From Candidatus Naiadarchaeum limnaeum (GTDB lineage Archaea; Undinarchaeota; Undinarchaeia; Undinarchaeales; Naiadarchaeaceae): a stretch of 39,358 nt of DNA. Both the position numbers and the translations under genes were made by a program. Location: positions 1 to 39,358 of the forward strand of contig DVAB01000007.1 of NCBI GenBank assembly GCA_014189685.1, given 5' to 3'. Under the pieces are notes generated by a model. It did no database searches. It was not told the DNA's origin and worked only from the letters and a program-made list of their open reading frames with translations. This document shows, piece by piece, positions 22,457 to 30,867 of this stretch (position 1 is the stretch's first letter; each line of letters opens with the position of its first letter).

Positions 22457-24552
22457 TGGAACTAAAAAATTATGAACTAATTATAACAGAAAAGCCAAGC
22501 GTTTCTTTAAGAATCGCTGAGAGCCTGGCAGATGGAAAAGTTCGCGCGCATAAACATGGAAAAGTTACTTACTTTGAAATAGAGCACAAAAATAAAAAAA
22601 TTATTATTGCTCCTGCAGTTGGCCATGTTTTTACTCTAAAACATCGCGTTGGCAAAAAAGGATATCCGATTTTTGAGGTGAGATGGCTCCCAACCTACGA
22701 AGCAAGCAAATCTGCTGCATTTGCAAAACAATATGTTGATACTTTAAAATTTCTGGCAAAGCACGCAAGCTCGTATATTAGTGCTTGCGATTACGATATA
22801 GAGGGCGAATTAATTGGCTATAATATCTTAAAATTTATTTGCGGTGATGACACAGTTAAGAAAGCAAGGCGCATGAAATTCTCTGCCCTTACAAAAGAGG
22901 AGCTAACAAATTCGTATGAGCATGCATTGCCTCACCTTGATTTTAACCTTGCAGATTCTGGAATATCCCGGCACATTTTAGACTGGTATTGGGGAATGAA
23001 TACTTCACGCGCTTTAAGCCATGCTTATAAAACAGCAACATCCTCCTATCTAACACTGTCTGCTGGGCGAGTTCAAACTCCAACCTTAAAAGTTTTGTAT
23101 GATAGAGAACAAGAAATCAAGAATTTTAAAGCTCTGCCTTTTTGGGTTATTACAGCTCTGATTAAAACAAAAGAACAAGATGTATTATCTTTGCATGAAA
23201 AAGAGAAATTCTTTAACAAAGCCGAGGCTGAAAAAGTTTTTGAAAATTGCAAAGGCAAAGATGCTCTAGTCACAAGTGTTGTAAAGCGCAGAACTGAACA
23301 AACACCCCCAACACCTTTTAACTTAAGTGATTTGCAGCAAGAAGCATATAGCCTTTTCAAATATGTCCCAAAACTAACACAGGCAATTGCACAAAGCCTT
23401 TATGAAAAAGGACTCATCTCCTATCCACGAACAGGCTCTCAAAAACTAACTGGCGTAGATCCAAAACATATTTTGCAAAAACTTGCCGAAAATCCCCTTT
23501 ACTCAAGTAAAGCTAAGAAACTTTTATTAGAAAAAGAACTAGTTGCAAACGAAGGCACAAAAACAGACCCTGCACACCCCTGTATTTATCCAACAGGAGA
23601 AAAATCAGAAAAATTAGAAGGTCTTGACGCAAGACTTTATGATCTTATTGTAAAAAGATTTTTTGCAACTTTTGGAAAATCTGCAATACGCGAAACACAA
23701 ACAGTTAATTTCAATATTGGGCACGAAACTTTTTTTGCAAAAGGCTCACTTACAATTGAAAAGAATTGGCATACACTATATGAGCCCTATGTTAAATTAA
23801 AAGACGAGGAACTTCCTCCTCTAAAGGAAGGGAAATCGTACAAAGTTAAAAACTTAAGCATAGATCAGAAGGAAACCCAACCGCCTCAGAGATATAATGC
23901 TGCCTCAGTAATTAGAAAAATGGAAGAACTCGGCATTGGAACAAAAGCAACAAGAGCGCAGACATTACAAACACTTTATGATCGTGGCTATGTTTCTGGC
24001 ATTAATCAACTCCACGTAACCTCTTTTGGCGCGACAATAGTTGAAACATTGGAAGAATATGTTCCTGAATTAACAAGTGAGCAGCTCACTAGAAATTTTG
24101 AAGACGAAATAGAAAAAATTCAGAGCGGTGAGCTGAAAAAAGAGGTAGTGATAAAAGAGGCAGAGGAGACACTAACAAAAATAATGCTTGAGTTCAAAGA
24201 AAAAGAAGAGAAAATCGGCGAGCGCTTAAAAAAATCTTACTACAAATCAAGACAGGAGCAGGCAATTATCGGAACTTGTCCAAACTGCGGCTCTAATTTA
24301 ATAATAAGAGTTTCTCGTGCCTCTGGAAAACAGTTTATTGGATGTTCTAGTTATCCAAAATGCAAAACTGGCTTTCCACTTCCACAGGCTGCATTAATTA
24401 TGCGAACAGTTAAAACCTGCGAGCATGATAAACTTCCAATAATTCAAGTCATTCGCAAAGGAAGGCGCAGATTTGAGATGTGCATCTCTCCAACCTGTCC
24501 TTCTAAAAAAGATTGGGGCAACAAAAAAACAAAGAAAGAGGCTACTTCTTAA
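22456..24552 (+). CDS. topA: DNA topoisomerase I, type IA, archaeal
   Basis: Relaxes negative supercoils by passing one strand through a transient break. The TOPRIM domain has ELIITEKPS at residues 6-14 with the catalytic Glu and DYDIEGE near 114 with the acidic pair; the active-site Tyr is in LISYPRTGS near residue 318. The C-terminal region holds a zinc finger (CPNC ... CSSYPKC, about 612-635) and a second Cys/His group (CEHD ... CISPTC). 698 aa is normal for the archaeal form. There is no reverse gyrase helicase fusion. Its 3' end overlaps rpiA by 11 nt in convergent orientation. Confidence 0.95.
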   Translation: MELKNYELIITEKPSVSLRIAESLADGKVRAHKHGKVTYFEIEHKNKKIIIAPAVGHVFTLKHRVGKKGYPIFEVRWLPTYEASKSAAFAKQYVDTLKFLAKHASSYISACDYDIEGELIGYNILKFICGDDTVKKARRMKFSALTKEELTNSYEHALPHLDFNLADSGISRHILDWYWGMNTSRALSHAYKTATSSYLTLSAGRVQTPTLKVLYDREQEIKNFKALPFWVITALIKTKEQDVLSLHEKEKFFNKAEAEKVFENCKGKDALVTSVVKRRTEQTPPTPFNLSDLQQEAYSLFKYVPKLTQAIAQSLYEKGLISYPRTGSQKLTGVDPKHILQKLAENPLYSSKAKKLLLEKELVANEGTKTDPAHPCIYPTGEKSEKLEGLDARLYDLIVKRFFATFGKSAIRETQTVNFNIGHETFFAKGSLTIEKNWHTLYEPYVKLKDEELPPLKEGKSYKVKNLSIDQKETQPPQRYNAASVIRKMEELGIGTKATRAQTLQTLYDRGYVSGINQLHVTSFGATIVETLEEYVPELTSEQLTRNFEDEIEKIQSGELKKEVVIKEAEETLTKIMLEFKEKEEKIGERLKKSYYKSRQEQAIIGTCPNCGSNLIIRVSRASGKQFIGCSSYPKCKTGFPLPQAALIMRTVKTCEHDKLPIIQVIRKGRRRFEMCISPTCPSKKDWGNKKTKKEATS

Positions 24553-25225
24553 CCTTAACTCCCTCTCCTGTACCAACCCAAACCTCGCTTACTTTTTCCT
24601 TTCTAAAAATTCCATTTTCAAGAACTCCGCTTATTTCATTTATCATACTTTCAACTCTGGCAGGCTTTAGGATGAAATCAAATTTCGCATCCAAAACATA
24701 ATTTCCATTGTCCGTAAGAAAAATTTCTCCATTTTTTACTCTCAAAGAAACTTTTGCCCCAATTTTTTCTAATTCACTCTTAACAGATTCCCATTTTTCT
24801 CTCTTAGCCTCTACGGGAACAGGAAAGCTTCCCAAAATGTCGCTTAATTTACTTCCATCAACAATAACAACAAATTTTTTTGCTTTATATGCAATTCTTT
24901 TTTCCCGCAAATGCGCTCCGCCGCCACCTTTTATTAAATTTAGCTCTACATCAACCTCATCCGCTCCATCAATTGCCAGATCGATTGCTGTTTTTTCCAG
25001 TTGTTCAAAAGGGACTACAGTAATTCCAAGAGACTTTGCTTTTTTTTCAGTATCAATAGAGGTCGGAACTGCCCTAAATCTTAAATTCTCCTCCTTAATC
25101 CTTCTCCCCAATTCCTGTATTGTATAAAAAACAGTGCTTCCTGTGCCAAGGCCAATTGCCATTCCGCTTTTTACTAAACTAGCGGCCTTTCTGCCAACAA
25201 GTTCTTTTAAATTTTTTTCTTCCAT
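24542..25225 (-). CDS. rpiA: Ribose-5-phosphate isomerase A
   Basis: Interconverts ribulose-5-phosphate and ribose-5-phosphate. Conserved GLGTGST at residues 21-27, DGADEVD near 87-93 with the catalytic acids, and KGGGGAHLREK near 100-110 with the general base region. 227 aa is standard. The TAG of the upstream prs gene is followed at once by this ATG, so the two are co-transcribed; rpiA makes ribose-5-phosphate, which prs turns into PRPP. The C-terminal end overlaps the topA stop on the other strand. Confidence 0.95.
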   Translation of the reverse strand: MEEKNLKELVGRKAASLVKSGMAIGLGTGSTVFYTIQELGRRIKEENLRFRAVPTSIDTEKKAKSLGITVVPFEQLEKTAIDLAIDGADEVDVELNLIKGGGGAHLREKRIAYKAKKFVVIVDGSKLSDILGSFPVPVEAKREKWESVKSELEKIGAKVSLRVKNGEIFLTDNGNYVLDAKFDFILKPARVESMINEISGVLENGIFRKEKVSEVWVGTGEGVKVKK

Positions 25226-26101
25226 CTATAAAACATTCACAATCTCATGTGCCAAGCTTACTTCTGCAGTCTCATTTTTTACAGAATCAGTTGTAACAAC
25301 ATACTCAGCCGCGCTTCTAAGCCTCCAAAGCGCATCTGAAACAAATAATCCATGACTAGCAGCTGCAAAAACTCGTGCAGCTCCATTTTGCTTGCAAAGC
25401 TCAACTGCTTTAATCATTGTGTTCCCTGTTGAAATCATATCATCCAGAACAAGAACATTTTTTCCTTGTACATTTAGAGTTCCAGTCATTTCAACTTGAT
25501 AATCAGATGTGCGCTTTTTTTTGAGGGCAGAATGTGTTGAATCTGTGTTTTCTGCAGCTTGTTTTACCAACTCAGAAGCTCCAAAATCCGGGCTGATTAT
25601 ATGCAATTTGTTCAAAGAAAATTTTGCCTTTATGTAGTGTGCAAGCAAACTTCCGCCAGAAATATTTGTCCCGCGCAGGCTGAACAAATTGTATCCAACA
25701 TAATCATCCCTGAAATGCGCATCTGCTGTTATGATTCTTTTAATCCCAGAATTCTTCAAAAACTTTGCAATTATTTCCAGAGAAAACGCCTCGCCTAGTT
25801 TAAACCGTTTGTCCTGGCGCGCGTATGGGAAATATGGAACAACCGCAGTAACTTTTCTTGCCTTCTGTTCCTTGCATGCGTCTGCTGCCAATAAAAGTTC
25901 AATCACAGAATCGTTTGGATTCGGATACCCACTCTGCACAATTACTGCCTCGCTCCCACTTAAATCTGTATCAATGCGAAAATAATTTTCCCCATCGGGG
26001 AATTTTCTGCTCTCATACTGTACAACACCAGTTTTTAGCTCAGTCGCGAGCTTTGTGGCTAGGTCAACAGCATTCGAGCACGGTACGATTAATTGTTTCA
26101 T
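25226..26101 (-). CDS. prs: Ribose-phosphate pyrophosphokinase (PRPP synthase)
   Basis: Makes PRPP from ribose-5-phosphate and ATP, feeding purine, pyrimidine, histidine and NAD synthesis. The flexible catalytic loop is in VPYFPYARQDKRFKLGEAFS near residues 88-107, and the PRPP-binding loop is VLVLDDMISTGNTM near 213-226. 291 aa, close to the short archaeal class. It is in the middle of a minus-strand cluster pyrD-pyrK-pyrC-prs-rpiA, so substrate and nucleotide synthesis are transcribed together. Confidence 0.96.
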   Translation of the reverse strand: MKQLIVPCSNAVDLATKLATELKTGVVQYESRKFPDGENYFRIDTDLSGSEAVIVQSGYPNPNDSVIELLLAADACKEQKARKVTAVVPYFPYARQDKRFKLGEAFSLEIIAKFLKNSGIKRIITADAHFRDDYVGYNLFSLRGTNISGGSLLAHYIKAKFSLNKLHIISPDFGASELVKQAAENTDSTHSALKKKRTSDYQVEMTGTLNVQGKNVLVLDDMISTGNTMIKAVELCKQNGAARVFAAASHGLFVSDALWRLRSAAEYVVTTDSVKNETAEVSLAHEIVNVL

Positions 26102-26142
26102 TCTCCCAGTAAGAAATAACGCATTAAGATATAAATAGTTCT

Positions 26143-27369
26143 CTAAAAGAGCTCTTTTCCAGCTCCTTTCTTTCCAACAAACTCATCTATCTCAACAATT
26201 AAATTTCCACGCAAGAAAACTTTCTCAATTTTTCCGCGCAATTCCCAGTTGTTATAAGGACTCCAGCCGCATTTTGAGTGCAATTCTTCTGCTTTTACTT
26301 TTTTCCATTCATCTTTACTAACAACAACTAAATCAGCATCCTTCCCTTTCTCAATCAAGCCCTTGTTTTCTAATCCGAAAGTTTTTGCTGCACCCTCTGA
26401 GCTCAATCTTGCTATCTCAATCCACTCCAACTTCCCCCTATACGCATAATCAATTAACAAAGGCAAAAACAATTCAATGCTTGGAATTCCATTTGGCGGG
26501 TTTTCTAATTCCTTTTCCTCTAAAGTATGTGGAGCATGGTCTGTGCTCAAACAATCAACTCTATCTAAATTTTTCCATAATTCTTCTCGCTCTTCTCTAG
26601 TTCTTACAGGTGGTTTCATTTTTATGAAGTATCCAAGCTCTTCTTTGTAATTCGTATCAAAGAATAGATGTGGAATATTAACCTCAACTGTTGAATTTTG
26701 GCAGTTTCTAATTAGATCAAGCGATTTTTTTGTCGTGCAGTGCGAAAAATGAATTTTGTTTCTGTTAAAATTACATTTAACAATATTTTCAATCGCTTTC
26801 AACTCAGCCTCAAGCGGCCGCCCCTCTTTTTTCTCAACGGTTTTTCTGTCTTCGGGGTGCACTGCTATAATTTTTCCTTTTAATTTGTTTAAGGCTATTT
26901 GTAAGTTTTCATAACTAATTTTTTCATCAAGATAAGCCTTGTAAGCAAATGCATTTACTTTATCAATTTTCTCTACATTTTTATCATGCACCTCTGCATA
27001 CAATCCATAGTCAACAACTGCCTTTTTCTTAATCTCCTTTCTCTTTAACTCAAGCGCTGCATTTGAATCAATATCCGGATTGTTGTTTGGCATATCCAAA
27101 ACTGTTGTAACTCCTCCAAAAGCCGCTGAAAGAGTGCCTGTGTAAAAATCCTCTTTGTGTGTTTTTCCAGGATCGCGGAAATGGACATGCGGATCAATTG
27201 CGCCTGGCAAAACAATTTTTCCTTTCAGGTCAATAGTTTCTTCTGCCTTTGGAGTATGCGCTGTTTTTTTAATTTCAAAAATTTTTCCATTATCAACAGC
27301 AATATTTGCCTCTATTATTTCCTTGCTTGTTACAATTTTGCAGTTTTTTAAAACCAAATCAACGTTCAT
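26143..27369 (-). CDS. pyrC: Dihydroorotase
   Basis: Cyclises carbamoyl-aspartate to dihydroorotate. Amidohydrolase signatures: DPHVHFRDPG near residues 57-66 for the first metal site, the Lys in AFAYKAYLDEK near 140-150 as candidate carbamylated ligand, HFSHCTTKKS near 205, and STDHAPH near 278-284. About 408 aa, class I dihydroorotase. ATG 27369 overlaps the pyrK stop as ATGA, so it is taken as the start instead of TTG 27378. It is 41 nt ahead of prs. Confidence 0.94.
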   Translation of the reverse strand: MNVDLVLKNCKIVTSKEIIEANIAVDNGKIFEIKKTAHTPKAEETIDLKGKIVLPGAIDPHVHFRDPGKTHKEDFYTGTLSAAFGGVTTVLDMPNNNPDIDSNAALELKRKEIKKKAVVDYGLYAEVHDKNVEKIDKVNAFAYKAYLDEKISYENLQIALNKLKGKIIAVHPEDRKTVEKKEGRPLEAELKAIENIVKCNFNRNKIHFSHCTTKKSLDLIRNCQNSTVEVNIPHLFFDTNYKEELGYFIKMKPPVRTREEREELWKNLDRVDCLSTDHAPHTLEEKELENPPNGIPSIELFLPLLIDYAYRGKLEWIEIARLSSEGAAKTFGLENKGLIEKGKDADLVVVSKDEWKKVKAEELHSKCGWSPYNNWELRGKIEKVFLRGNLIVEIDEFVGKKGAGKELF

Positions 27370-28163
27370 TTTTTCCAATATTGCAGCACTCCTGCTTTAT
27401 CTCTATGTGAAACTCCAAACTCTTTCAACCTTTTTAATTCTCTCATTTCCACAACAGGTCCGTCTATGCACAAAATTAAATCATCCATCATGCAACTTCC
27501 ACATATTCCAAAACCGCATTTCATAATTCTTTCCAAACTCGCCTGCAAATCCAAATTATTTTTCGCGCAAATATCAAAAATAGCCTTTTCCATCATTTCC
27601 GGACCGCAAGTATAAACACAATCAAATTTCTTTTTCTTTAATTCTTGCTCAAAAGGCTCAATTACCAATCCTTTGTGTCCTGTACTGCCATCATTTGTTG
27701 AAATATACACAGTTGAAACTTTCTCAAGCCTTTTTACAAAAAGCAAATCCTCTCTTGTTCGTGCGCCCAGGAAAGAATCAATCTGAACTTCTTTGTGCGA
27801 ACTTTTTATTCGCTCTGCGAACAATCCTAAAGGCGCAGCTCCGTATCCGCCTGCAACTAAAGCAATTCTTTTCGTCCCTATCTTTAAAGTAAAAGGCTTT
27901 CCAAAAGGCCCTCTCAATCCAATATAGTCTCCAATTTTTTTCGCATGCAGAGAGTTGCTTGCTGGCCCGATTGCAGCTACGCTTATTGCAATTGATTTTT
28001 TATCCGAGTATGCAACTGACATTGGGACTTCCTCGCTTCCTGGAACCCAAACCATTAAAAATTGTCCAGGCTCAGCAATTTTATTAAATTTGAAAAAGAA
28101 TGTGCTAACTTTTGGTGTTTCTTTTACAATGTCGACTAGTTCGAAAGATCTCTGAATGGTCAT
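27366..28163 (-). CDS. pyrK: Dihydroorotate dehydrogenase electron transfer subunit
   Basis: Ferredoxin-reductase-like subunit that passes electrons from the type 1B dihydroorotate dehydrogenase to NAD through FAD and a [2Fe-2S] cluster. The FAD-binding barrel region includes PMSVAYSD, the NAD domain starts with VAGGYGAAPLG near residue 100, CGPEMM is near 188, and the iron-sulfur cysteines are in KCGFGICGSC and the Cys eight residues later (spacing C-x4-C-x2-C-x7-C). ATG 28163 is preferred over TTG 28169. Translationally coupled to pyrC. Presence of PyrK indicates a PyrDB-type enzyme. Confidence 0.92.
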   Translation of the reverse strand: MTIQRSFELVDIVKETPKVSTFFFKFNKIAEPGQFLMVWVPGSEEVPMSVAYSDKKSIAISVAAIGPASNSLHAKKIGDYIGLRGPFGKPFTLKIGTKRIALVAGGYGAAPLGLFAERIKSSHKEVQIDSFLGARTREDLLFVKRLEKVSTVYISTNDGSTGHKGLVIEPFEQELKKKKFDCVYTCGPEMMEKAIFDICAKNNLDLQASLERIMKCGFGICGSCMMDDLILCIDGPVVEMRELKRLKEFGVSHRDKAGVLQYWKK

Positions 28164-28208
28164 TCTCAAGCCTAATTCGAAAAAGCTCTATATATAATAT
28201 TTTAAAAA

Positions 28209-28460
28209 TTACCTTTTCCTTCTCTTTCTAACTTCTGCTTCAATCTCCTCAATACTTGGAGTTGTCGCAATTGTATATCCAACCCATAAAACAATTAGCA
28301 TTATTACAACAAGCAGAACTGTTGCGAAAATTTTGATTGCGAGCCACTGATTTGTCTTTAAAATATCCTCTGTGCCCCACATAACATAGACCCAAGCGAC
28401 AATAATTAGTACTGAAATCACGCTTAGCAAGAATCCAAATGCTTTGTCTTGTGCTGCCAT
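28209..28460 (-). CDS. Small membrane protein between pyrD and pyrK, 83 aa
   Basis: Unknown. Two hydrophobic segments, about residues 8-28 and 43-66, followed by a charged, Arg/Lys-rich C-terminal tail (EEIEAEVRKRRKR). The short segment between the helices is where the chain turns. It lies 32 nt after pyrD and 45 nt before pyrK on the same strand, so is likely on the pyr transcript. It might help recruit the PyrD-PyrK complex to the membrane, but nothing in the sequence proves this. Confidence 0.72.
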   Translation of the reverse strand: MAAQDKAFGFLLSVISVLIIVAWVYVMWGTEDILKTNQWLAIKIFATVLLVVIMLIVLWVGYTIATTPSIEEIEAEVRKRRKR

Positions 28461-28492
28461 GGTTATGTATAACTCTTAGCCCTTTTTAAATA

Positions 28493-29401
28493 TTATCTTT
28501 TGTGTGCCAATCCAGTTAGTTCAGCTGCGCTTTTGTAGCCTTTTCTATGCAAAAACTTATCTAATTCATTTGAAATTCTCTTAAAAGCATTTGGCCCCTC
28601 ATTTATTGCCGCTGTACCCATTCCAACCGCAGTTGCGCCTGCCATCATTAGTTCAGCTGCATCTTCTCCGCTTAAAACTCCGCCTGTTCCTATAACAGGA
28701 ATGCGCACATTTTCATAAATATCATAAATGCACCTAACAGCAACCGGCCTTAAAGCCGCTCCTGAAAGTCCACCTGATAAATTTGTTAAAATTACTTTTC
28801 CTGTTTCAACATCTATTGCAAGCGCAGGCATCGTGTTTATTGCAGTTATCCCATCAGCGCCTGCTTTTTCACAAGCAACTGCAATCTCAGAAATTTTATT
28901 CACATTCGGTCCCAATTTTGCAAAAACAGGCTTTTTAACAATTTTTTTTACTTTTGAAACAACTTCTGCAGCAACCTCTGGGGATTGAGAAAACTCTAAA
29001 GTCCCTTTTGTATTTGGGCAGCTTAAATCAAGCTCAACAGCATCTCCAAGATTTCCAATTTTTTCAGCAACTTTAACAAATTCATCAACACTAAAGCCTA
29101 CACAGCTTACAATTATTGGACTTTCAGCCCCTGATTTTGCAATTTTTAATTCCTGCAAAAAATTTTCAGCCCCTGGATTTGGAAGCCCCATAGCATTTAA
29201 CAAACTTTTGTTTTCAAGCTCAACAATATTTGGAGTTTCGTGCCCATCCCTTGGCTTGAGTGAAATTGATTTTGTAGTAACCGCGCCGGCGTGCTTTGAA
29301 ATGCGTTTCAAAATTTCTCCCGTGTTCCCCAAAATTCCCGCAGCTAGGACTGTTGGATTCTTAAGAGTAAGCCCGCATAAATTTATTCGAAGGTTTGCCA
29401 T
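28493..29401 (-). CDS. pyrD: Dihydroorotate dehydrogenase, catalytic subunit, type 1B
   Basis: FMN-dependent TIM barrel oxidising dihydroorotate to orotate. Early LTLKNPTVLAAGILGN at about residues 10-25, TTKSISLKPRDGHETPNI near 43-60, NAMGLPNPG near 68, the active-site Cys in ELDLSCPNTKG near 128, and GTGGVLSGEDAAELM near 240 binding FMN phosphate. About 302 aa. ATG 29401 is favoured over 29428 because a TATA-like stretch at about 29430-29445 is a proper 30 nt upstream. First gene of the pyrimidine/PRPP cluster. Confidence 0.95.
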   Translation of the reverse strand: MANLRINLCGLTLKNPTVLAAGILGNTGEILKRISKHAGAVTTKSISLKPRDGHETPNIVELENKSLLNAMGLPNPGAENFLQELKIAKSGAESPIIVSCVGFSVDEFVKVAEKIGNLGDAVELDLSCPNTKGTLEFSQSPEVAAEVVSKVKKIVKKPVFAKLGPNVNKISEIAVACEKAGADGITAINTMPALAIDVETGKVILTNLSGGLSGAALRPVAVRCIYDIYENVRIPVIGTGGVLSGEDAAELMMAGATAVGMGTAAINEGPNAFKRISNELDKFLHRKGYKSAAELTGLAHKR

Positions 29402-29468
29402 TTCTGCAATTAAAATTAGCTTGCGCATTTAAATATATATAAATATAGCACTGTCTACTATTTAATTA

Positions 29469-29642
29469 ATGGCGCTATATAGATTTGTAACTAGCCGCCC
29501 GAGACATGGGCATGGCGGTTGGCATTTTTTTAAATGTTTAAAATGTGCGAATACTGAATTTAGAAAAAGCTTCTTTTTTGGAGCTATCTGCGCGCAATGT
29601 GGAGCTAAGGCAAAGCCCCACGGGAATCCAGAGAAAGTATAG
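29469..29642 (+). CDS. Small zinc-ribbon protein, 57 aa
   Basis: Too short for most ORF lists. Two CxxC pairs, CLKC at about residues 24-27 and CAQC at 42-45, separated by 14 residues, form a typical zinc ribbon, with conserved-looking Gly/His-rich surroundings (RHGHGGWHFFK before the first pair). It starts next to the divergent pyrD promoter and stops one base before the convergent radB stop. Zinc ribbons of this size often bind RNA or sit in ribosomal or RNA polymerase-type complexes, but no family is recognised. Confidence 0.68.
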   Translation: MALYRFVTSRPRHGHGGWHFFKCLKCANTEFRKSFFFGAICAQCGAKAKPHGNPEKV

Positions 29643-29643
29643 C

Positions 29644-30357
29644 TTATCCAATACCCTCCTTTGTTATTTTAAGTTTAATGCTCTCTCCATCCTCCCTAAA
29701 CGAATGCTTAATCAGAGTTACTAATCGATCTTTTCCTTGTTTTTCAATCCAAAGTATAATTTTGCTCCAATAATCCAGAGCATCTCCTCCTGCAGGCATT
29801 AACTCTTCCAACTCTTTTTCATCTGTAAAAGAATCATAAACTTGGTTTGTAATTAAAACAGCGCACTTATAATCCCGGGCCAAATTTGCTAAAATTGAAA
29901 GCTGTTTTCCAAGCTCGCGGCCGAATGGCAAAATTTTTTCCCTACCCCCGCGCAGTTCCAATCTATATAAACTCACAAATGAGTCAATAACTATTAATGA
30001 AAAATTCTCATCCATAAAATTTCCCAATTTTTCAATTGCAATTCTTTGTTCGCTCAAATTTCTTGGATTGTACAAGTAAATTCGTTTCGCAATTTCAGCC
30101 GCTTTTTCCCCTGCCAATTGTTCAAATCTAAATTTATTAAAACTGTTTTCAGTGTCAATATAAGCAATCTCATTTCCATTTAAAGCAACCTGAACAGCTG
30201 CGCTCATACAAATATTTGTTTTTCCACTTCCTGCAGAGCCATAAATCTGAGTTATTAAACCACTTGGAAATCCGCCGCCAAGAAGATAATCCAAATTTGT
30301 GCTGCCGCTATGGATAAAATCATTCTTAGTGCTCTGAGTCTTTCTACTAAATATGCC
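29644..30357 (-). CDS. radB: RadB, RadA/RecA-family recombination paralogue
   Basis: A RecA-fold ATPase without the N-terminal helix-hairpin-helix domain of RadA, 237 aa from ATG 30357. Walker A is GSAGSGKTN near residues 40-48 and Walker B is FSLIVIDSFVSLYR near 117-130; GGGFPSGLITQIYG precedes Walker A as in RadB/RadA. RadB is a Rad51 paralogue that assists RadA in homologous recombination. ATG 30357 places the TATA-like TTTAAATAT about 26 nt upstream; the longer starts at 30372 and 30429 would cover that box. Convergent with the zinc-ribbon gene. Confidence 0.9.
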   Translation of the reverse strand, partial: GIFSRKTQSTKNDFIHSGSTNLDYLLGGGFPSGLITQIYGSAGSGKTNICMSAAVQVALNGNEIAYIDTENSFNKFRFEQLAGEKAAEIAKRIYLYNPRNLSEQRIAIEKLGNFMDENFSLIVIDSFVSLYRLELRGGREKILPFGRELGKQLSILANLARDYKCAVLITNQVYDSFTDEKELEELMPAGGDALDYWSKIILWIEKQGKDRLVTLIKHSFREDGESIKLKITKEGIG

Positions 30358-30491
30358 CATAGAGAAAAGTGCCATTTTCGGTATATTTAAAATTTTTTTA
30401 ACTCGCGCACACTTGTCGCAGTTTATCAATAGAAACCTTTATATATCACCTTTTCATCTAAGATGAAGTGGTGAAAAGATTCATCACTACG

Positions 30492-30761
30492 ATGATAAGG
30501 CGCACAATTACTTTCAATGTGGATATTTATAATGAGTTAATGAACATCCGCGCAAGTGCAATCTCTGCTGGAAAAGAAATGTCTTTTACAACAATTGTAA
30601 ATGTTGTTCTTCTTGGGGGAATTTTAGGCGCGAATAAATTTGATACTTCTATTTGGAAAGAAATTTTAAGTTTTATTGAGGAAGAGAGCTCTGTACTTGA
30701 ACTAGAAGCTTTAAGAGATCAATATGTAGAGAAGATGGTAAAGAAGATGGCCACCCCATAG
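30492..30761 (+). CDS. Probable ribbon-helix-helix protein, 89 aa
   Basis: N-terminal IRRTITFNVDIYNELMNIRA followed by SFTTIVNVVLLGGIL fits the strand-helix-helix plan of ribbon-helix-helix DNA-binding proteins, although the helices are separated by a longer loop (SAISAGKEMS). The C-terminal 45 residues are helical and acidic. A start at GTG 30468 is possible; ATG 30492 is used since the TATA-like CTTTATATATC at about 30435-30445 leaves a short leader. Its role is unknown. It lies between the divergent radB start and cdc48. Confidence 0.6.
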   Translation: MIRRTITFNVDIYNELMNIRASAISAGKEMSFTTIVNVVLLGGILGANKFDTSIWKEILSFIEEESSVLELEALRDQYVEKMVKKMATP

Positions 30762-30810
30762 AAACTTTTTAATACCCTTTATTGTTATCCAAACTTATAC
30801 TATCATACGT

Positions 30811-30854
30811 AAAATCGCGAAGGCGATTTTCCTATCTCGCAAATAAGAAATAGG
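30811..30854 (+). promoter_or_regulatory. Tandem hairpins in the cdc48 leader
   Basis: AAAATCGC (30811-30818) and GCGATTTT (30823-30830) form an 8-bp stem on a GAAG loop. Immediately after, CCTAT (30831-30835) can pair with ATAGG (30850-30854), which contains part of the Shine-Dalgarno AGGTGA before the ATG at 30868. The pair may set or regulate translation of cdc48. The first hairpin could also be the end of the upstream transcript. Confidence 0.5.
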
Positions 30855-30867
30855 TGAAATTTGCTCA

